Below are positions 58,420 through 64,000 of a stretch of 64,000 nt of DNA, in pieces. How positions within the stretch are numbered: the stretch's first letter is position 1; every line of letters starts with the position of its first letter. Both the position numbers and the translations under genes were made by a program. The stretch is from Epiperipatus broadwayi (lineage: Eukaryota > Onychophora > Udeonychophora > Euonychophora > Peripatidae): contig JAQFVV010012394.1 of assembly GCA_028023455.1 (NCBI GenBank), forward strand, positions 18,928,353-18,992,352, read 5' to 3'. The notes beneath the pieces are model-generated. The model was not told the origin of the DNA, made no database searches, and saw only the letters and a list, made by a program, of their open reading frames with translations.

Positions 58420-58515
58420 CACTGCCCTGATGACAGTTTAGCACTGTAGCAGAATGACAAATTCAACTGCTGAGATTCCTGAATCAAAGCTCTAGTACAT
58501 ACAACTTTATCCACT
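58420..58515 (+). mobile_element. SINE-A copy
   Basis: cagtttagcactgtagcaga, atgacaaattcaactg and gattcctgaatcaaagctct match the 5' half of the family. Confidence 0.6.
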
Positions 58516-58533
58516 ATATGGCAACATCATCTT

Positions 58534-59420
58534 TTGGCAGGGAATATTTTGCAGTTTATGGATAATAAAAGAATAGCCGAAACAGTATTAAATTGGGTTA
58601 CGAGTAAAGGGCATGCAACAAGATGGGTGAGAAAGATAATGTGGTATGCAGAAGATTTGGATAAAGAATTTATATCAGTATACTTTTACAAAAGGTGGGA
58701 TGATTGTCTTAGGAGGATTGTTGAGTGTTTTAGTGGTAAGGAATGAGATAAAAGAATAGATGCATGAATAAAGAATAGGGAGTCGAAGAGATGGAGAACT
58801 AGTATGGAGAGTAAAAAGAGTTTAAATATATATAGAAGTCAATGGAATATTGGGTGTGAGTTAATTTATGATAACAACAAGGAAAGTAGTTTATTGTTTA
58901 TGGCTCGAAAGGGATCTTTAGCAACAAGAGAATATACACGTAAATGGAAAAATATGGGTGATTTAGTCTGCAAGTTGTGTAAGGAAGGCATAGAAAATAT
59001 TAGACATCTGTTAATTCAATGTAAATTCTTGAAAGCAGAAAGGGTACAAATAATGAAGTCATTGAAGAATAAATATGAACAAAGTGTTTATACAGAAAGT
59101 TGATTATTGGTTTTTATGCTGGGTTTGGGAAAAGATAAGGGAGATTTAGATATGAAGGCTATGGAGTTGACAAAGATTATGTTGTGGAAATGGAATGGAG
59201 CAGATTATGAAAAAACAAGGTGAGGAATGGAAAGGGAAGATAAAGTGGCTAACAGATTTCTCTGGGCATAGTGGCTGAGAGATTCCTGACTCCGTATAAG
59301 GAGAAGTCACAATACCTCACATCACATATATTCTAGATATGTCAATTATTTTCCTAACCCTATAATTTAGCAGGTATAGCTTTCTCGGGCATTCAGACAT
59401 TGAGGTTGATGGCTTCTTTC
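58534..59420 (+). mobile_element. LINE C-terminal fragment with CCHC knuckle
   Basis: Two open stretches (58534-58746 and 58804-59103) separated by in-frame stops encode NWVTSKGHATRWVRKIMWYA, RSQWNIGCELIYDN, then CKLCKEGIENIRHLLIQC, a C-x2-C-x8-H-x4-C arrangement common near the C-terminus of several LINE lineages. Decayed coding sequence (MKAMELTKIMLWKW) follows to about 59230. I cannot say which LINE clade, or whether it belongs with the relic at 39.3 kb. It directly follows a SINE-A copy. Confidence 0.6.
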
Positions 59421-61099
59421 ATACTAATTGCAGACTTATATGATTGGAAAAAAAATAATAATGCAAAAAAAAAAAGAACGTTATTAGCCAGACCATTTTT
59501 TATCCAGTATGCAGCAGTATCATTCACAATTCAATATTTAATCAAGTAGTAAATAAATATATAAGTTACTGCCCTGTGAATTGTTAATCCCGTTCTCATA
59601 GATTGAACATAAACTACATGATGATTTTAATAATAAATTTATTTTAAAATAATCTTCAACATTAAAATGAAGATCTTTGACAAAAACATTTGTAATAAAT
59701 ACGCAATAGCATTAAGTGAATTTAATTTAATTATCCCTCATATCAGTTCAAAAATATTTTTTCATGGTTTTCTTGATCATATGCATGACTCAACTAAGAC
59801 AATTAAGCAATTTCCTGTACCCATGATTTCGTATACCCACTTTTAGTTGTCAGTTATTTACTTGTTATTATTCTTAATAATCGAGATTGGATTTGATAGG
59901 TAAAATTAGAAATGCTGAGGTATTAAAATAACAACAAAAAAAAATTACTGGCAAAATTAAAATGATTGCTATATATGTAGAAGAGATATGGCTGTTGGAA
60001 TTAATTATTTGAGTAATAAGAGTGAAAAAACCATATAAAAAAGATTAATAGTTAAAAAAATATTAAACAACACGTAGATTAATTTGAAAAAAAAAAAACC
60101 CACTCCATACGCACAAAAAATGATTAGTAAGGAAAAATTAAATCAAGATGCTCTAGAAAAATAAAGTGCTTTGGGGAGAGATACAAAAAAAAAAACTTTA
60201 GGAGTTAATAAATGCAATTCCAACAGACTATTTACAATTTCTGCAGATATTAGATTTACTAGCAGTTATTATATATATTTTATATATCTAAATTATAATA
60301 GAATTGTAGTTAATCATTGCATTCAGCATATAAATTGGACGTAGCTTGATTTGGCCCAATTTAGCTTTTTATTATATATAAGGATTTTGACCTAAGGATA
60401 ATTTTGTCATTCCATATTAGGTTGTATCATAGCCAATAGGAGAATTATCTACTATTATTACAATAAAAAAATTTGTTATCTAAGATGAAGAGAATTGGGC
60501 ATATTCTTAAAAATAATCGAATAAGCTGAAAAAAGAAACTGATTGGATAGCTAAAACTAAAAGAAAAATAAATGAATAGATAGAATTATTGGAGTTATTT
60601 AAAGACTAGAATAAAGAAAAAGGCAGTTGGCAAAGAAAGTCAAAAACCATATGTAAAATCTATCAAACGATAACTGATGATAATGTGCATTAAGTTTCCT
60701 GCCTGATAGAAGATAAAAATAAGTAAACAGGATATCAGGATTAGGAGTAATAACATGATCGTTGTTGATGAAATTTGATCGTTTGTCATCGTAATTCACT
60801 TTAGAATTTCGTTGATATTAAAGCTTCATAAAATTTTAATAAGTTCTTCACAACAGGTAATGAGAATGATTATGGATAGTATTGTTTGGATTATGAATGT
60901 TATTAGGGATTTGTTTTGTCGATTTCACCTTTTCATTTGTCAGAAGAGCATTAAAAAACAGAATAATAAAAAAGGTGAAGAAGATATAATACAGAATTGG
61001 TAAATTCAATTTCACATTTTTTTGTCAATAGAACTATAAAGAAAAACAAAAAAATTTAGTATGTATTTTTGAAGAATGTGGAAACTACTTCAATTTTTC

Positions 61100-61170
61100 G
61101 CTCTTCTTTAGGTGTTGTTGACAACCAGTGTCAATGCTATCATAGGAATTGAACTCACATCTTGAATACT
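61100..61170 (-). mobile_element. SINE-B fragment
   Basis: ggtgttgttgacaaccagtg, tcaatgctatcataggaatt and gaactcac in order, minus strand. Confidence 0.55.
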
Positions 61171-61239
61171 TCTATTTTATTTTATTCTTGAATTATTTTA
61201 TAGAAGAAAAAAAATCATAAATAATTGAATGGTTTATTG

Positions 61240-61345
61240 CTCAGGAAATCATAAAAAATTTGAATGCCAGAAATGAAAAACTGGGCTACAATTCATGGGT
61301 TTTGTGCTCCAGAGACTGTCACTCAATTACTAGTAGCTAACCTGG
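61240..61345 (-). mobile_element. SINE-A copy
   Basis: aggaaatcataaaaaatttg, aatgccagaaatg, gtgctccagagactgtcact and caattactagtagctaacc in order, minus strand. Confidence 0.65.
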
Positions 61346-61664
61346 AAGAGCATTTAATTCAGTTTGCAACACTTGACAAAGTAAAAACTAAAAATAATTC
61401 TAAAATCATATAAGAGAAGATCAATGAAAAAGATATTTTTGCAAAAACCATTATTAGAATTAAAACTCTGGCGATAAAAAAGAAAACCAGTTATGCCTCC
61501 GAATAAAACAACCTGAGACTCTCCATTTACAATTTCATTACGCCTTTCTAATATAATTAATTTAGACTAGTTGATAAAATATTTTAACAAAGCAAAATTT
61601 CATTACATTAACATTTGTTACTTCCAACATATTAATGTATTATGACACAATCTAAAAATAAGTT

Positions 61665-61775
61665 TAGCGTAATGGCAGAATGAAAGCCTCAAAAGCAAAA
61701 GGTTCCTTGATTGAAGCTCAATTCTGTCACTTTCGGTATTTAAATGTCATAAGATCTTCTAAATGATAAACTATT
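61665..61775 (+). mobile_element. SINE-A copy
   Basis: gcgtaatggcagaatgaaag, aaaaggttccttgattgaag and ctgtcactttcggtatttaa in order, plus strand; one of the clearer copies. Confidence 0.7.
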
Positions 61776-62145
61776 TATTTAAATTTATCTTTCAGTTATA
61801 CTACTTTTAATTATCTATCATCAGACATCTACCTTTCCATAAAAAATAAATAATTACGATGCAAGATCTTAAAACCATTCACGTAACTTCTAACACAGTA
61901 AAATTTTGAAATCTTCAAAACGAATACACCAATTGTATATTTTCAGCTGAAATCTGTTTTTAATTATAATAATGACATCTATTCTTTGACAATAAAGTAT
62001 TTTTTTTTTGGTCAAAGTATTTGCTAAGTTTGTTAATGACTTTAAAGACCATTAGGAATATTATATATATATTTAATTTCAGTCAATATTTCAACAGTTA
62101 TCGCATTTTATTTTTATATATTTGATACCTTAATTTTATCATTAC

Positions 62146-62350
62146 CTCAGGAACAACATTCACTGGATATGCTCTCATATTTATTAGATTGTGATGCTGG
62201 ATACCTACTGTTTGTTGAATTTCGGAGAACTGCATCGGTGTGGCTGGGATGGCTGGATAGGGAAACGCTGGCGATAACCCATTATTTGGTGTTTGTAAAA
62301 TAAATACTGGAGTGTTGGATGGGAAATTCTTCATTATATTAGAAATAGGA
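62146..62350 (-). CDS. NPHP4: NPHP4-like exon, proline-rich linker
   Basis: This 205-nt exon has a TTTAG acceptor and a GTAATG donor. Its first base completes the split Asn codon from the previous exon, and it ends on a whole codon (Glu). It encodes about 68 residues including PISNIMKNFPSN, PVFILQTPN, PAFPYPAIPATP and AYPVNVVPEV. The composition (Pro, Asn, Ser, Ile) suggests a disordered linker before the conserved SxGFPxIL block of nephrocystin-4. The reading frame runs through the donor into intron sequence with a stop shortly after, so the apparent C-terminus of the open frame is not real. The following intron is 13.2 kb long and full of transposons. Confidence 0.75.
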
Positions 62351-62633
62351 CTAAATAATAATTAAAAAAATTTTTTTTAAAAAATATTTTCTATTATGGA
62401 TAAATACATATATATATAATAATATTATTTAAATCATAATGTAATGTAAAATTACATTTCACAAGAGGATGCATAATTAATAGTTATTAGTAGTATTTAA
62501 AATTGCTTAGCCGAACTTTTGATACCTGCCTGAGAAATTTTAAATATCAATGTTGTAAAAATTATTGTGTTGACACACTCTTGTGGAATATAATTATATA
62601 AATATATTTTCTTGCAATTAATTTGAAACTCAC

Positions 62634-62812
62634 TTGGAAGCATCCAACATGGATATTCCTTGTTTGTTGAATTGACTTGCTAAAGCTTCATTACTTAGAA
62701 AGTTTTCAGAAATATTACTGATGGATGGCGGAGAGGGAGGAATCAAAGAATTAGATGCCTGTAAATGTTCTATTCGCAATGTTTCATCAAATTTAGAAGA
62801 AATATCTCTTGT
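62634..62812 (-). CDS. NPHP4: NPHP4-like exon (first in window)
   Basis: This 179-nt exon is bounded by a TTACAG acceptor and a GTGAGT donor. It starts in phase 0 and leaves two bases (AA) that the next exon completes to an Asn codon. It encodes about 59 residues beginning TRDISSKFDETLRIEHLQ, then a Ser/Pro-rich stretch (SLIPPSPPSISN) ending in SMLDAS. Alone it is not diagnostic: it corresponds to the poorly conserved, probably disordered linker of nephrocystin-4, upstream of the conserved central block. Assignment rests on splice-phase continuity with the diagnostic exons downstream. Nephrocystin-4 is a large scaffold (about 1,400 residues in vertebrates) that works with NPHP1 and RPGRIP1L at the ciliary transition zone. 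Earlier exons must lie right of this one; none was recognised before the window ends. Confidence 0.75.
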
Positions 62813-64000
62813 CTGTAATTAAAAAAAAATGCTTATTAATGTTTTAAAAAATTTACGCATGGTGAACAGAGTCACCTAGCGGCTGGAACAAGCATTGCTG
62901 CTTTTGACCCCTACTGTAGATACTTCTGCGTGTTTATGCAGAAACAGCGCCTCTAGCGGTGGGAGTACACTCTCCCCACAACTACCGTCTGAAAAAATCA
63001 ATAATTGACATTAGTACATGAGAGTTGATGTTTGCAAGTTTATTAATGATTATTTAAGAATTTGACCAGTGAATTGTTGTAACAACCTGTTTTGAGTTGC
63101 ATGCTCTGAGAATAACAATAAATATATAAAACAGCCTCATAACTTAATAAGTAGTTAATATATTCCATTTCCCATGCTCATGCCCCGAGTTCAAGTTTTC
63201 TTTCAGGAGGGTGCCATACAGGCAATCCAGTTACCCATTCAATTTTTGGTCAGTAAAGGGGAATTTAATTTTTTTTTTTTTTAATGACCTCTCACTATTA
63301 AGTATTTGATTACCCTGATGAGTATTGTCATCTCCTTTATTCGCAGGGTGGGAAAATGTTGATAGTGGCAGGGAGGGCTTTGCCCTCAAATAGGCCATTT
63401 AACAACTTATCTTTTACTATTGTGATAAATGTCTGAACATAATGTTATTTTAATAAAATTAAATATATAATATTATATTAAGATTTTTTAAATAAAATTA
63501 ATATATATATGGAAGAAAAAAATACTTTTCTCATGTACAGATTTATCATTTTAACTTCAAATAAATGCCAAAACATAATTCAGTATATTTTATTATCTTA
63601 GACATATCAATACTTGTATTCAATACTTTCACTTTTCTATTTTTAATCTGCTATTTTCTTAGAAGCAGTGGGCAAATCATTCTATTTTGTTCATTATTTT
63701 ATAAAATGTTGTATGGTATATATAAATAGTTAAAGGAATATTTGCATATATAAATTAAAGCTAAATTTTTGTTTGATAGCAAAGATTTTTAGTAATCTAT
63801 GGGTAACAGAGGTTATAGCATTATGATATCCACATCTCCGCACTTGTTCCTGGATTTTTCTGTCATCAGTGATGACTTGGGATTCATTGCTGAAGCCAAT
63901 GAAATTATGGATCCAGCATTCTACTCCACTATAATAATCTTATAAGAAGTTTTACCAATATTACACAGAATACAACGATTATACTAACAATTAATATATT
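62813..64000. other. NPHP4 upstream intron sequence
   Basis: No exon with matching phase was recognised here. A slightly GC-richer patch at 62860-62995 (cctagcggctgg, gcgcctctagcggtggg) and another at 63155-63400 (gggtgggaaaatgttg, ggcagggagggctttgccctc) look like transposon relics of unknown family. A minus-strand open stretch at about 63800-63930 is discussed under rejected items. The rest is AT-rich. Confidence 0.5.

Larger units (their letters stand above)
48934..62145 (-). other. NPHP4: NPHP4 intron, 13.2 kb
   Basis: GT-AG intron in phase 0. It holds SINE-A and SINE-B copies, a near-perfect palindrome (49.6 kb), a foldback MITE derivative (51.4 kb), a second palindromic MITE (51.8 kb), nested hAT elements (52.3-54.3 kb), an RTE 3' fragment (54.7 kb), duplicated units (55.2-56.1 kb), the hammerhead-like palindrome (56.4 kb) and a LINE tail (58.5 kb). 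I see nothing recognisable in 49900-51350, 56640-57580, 57660-58400 and 59470-61090 beyond AT-rich sequence with short ORF debris. Confidence 0.7.

Noticed and set aside
63800-63930. Minus-strand open stretch reading CWIHNFIGFSNESQVI and DDRKIQEQVRRCGYHNA, near the right edge
   Set aside because: No splice sites of matching phase were found, and the sequence does not resemble nephrocystin-4 upstream regions I know. It may be a transposon remnant, but no family is recognised.
1-64000. CRISPR arrays, operons, bacterial promoters or terminators, rRNA genes
   Set aside because: No regularly spaced direct repeats with unique spacers, no bacterial gene organisation and no rRNA-like conserved segments. 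The window is clearly eukaryotic.

Overview
The window looks like AT-rich nuclear DNA from an invertebrate metazoan: long introns with GT-AG junctions, no operon structure, and many eukaryotic transposable elements. Nothing seen fixes the species. A mixed TTAGGG/TTTAGGG tract near 18.7 kb fits the ancestral animal telomere motif, but it is interstitial and weak evidence.

The only host protein-coding gene I can support lies on the minus strand. Eight exons, read from right to left (62812 down to 11679), join without a break into one 374-codon reading frame. It matches the middle of nephrocystin-4 (NPHP4), a scaffold protein of the ciliary transition zone. The best anchors are SAGFPVIL, NEIVLHFLA, FFTFQFYRFP, FLKPGE and [15 protein letters not shown]. 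The 5' exons should lie beyond the right edge and the 3' exons beyond the left edge. All other recognisable content is intronic or lies in the flanks of this fragment.

The seven introns (0.28 to 14.2 kb) hold layered mobile elements. From left to right these are: a decayed RTE copy split by a SINE (4.4-5.85 kb); small inverted-repeat elements (7.5 and 8.3 kb); a palindromic MITE (11.9 kb); a 3.3 kb TIR transposon with a Merlin-like transposase fragment, inserted in an older repeat whose inverted partner keeps the empty site (16.4-19.7 kb); a decayed RTE endonuclease fragment (24 kb); and a 7.2 kb Penelope-like composite with a pseudo-LTR, an inverted 5'-truncated partner and a 14-bp target duplication, itself holding a nearly intact RTE element (28.6-35.8 kb). 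Next come a tRNA-Gly(TCC) relic (36.7 kb), a second LINE family in ruins (39.3-41.8 kb), several long palindromes (42-43, 49.6 and 51.8 kb), a hAT element nested inside another hAT element (52.3-54.3 kb), a palindrome with a hammerhead-ribozyme-like core at its tip (56.4 kb), and a LINE tail with a CCHC knuckle (58.5-59.4 kb).

A foldback MITE family has at least eight copies at different stages of internal collapse. A tRNA-derived SINE family has at least ten. All family assignments come from reading motifs and remembered family sequences; no search or alignment program was run.
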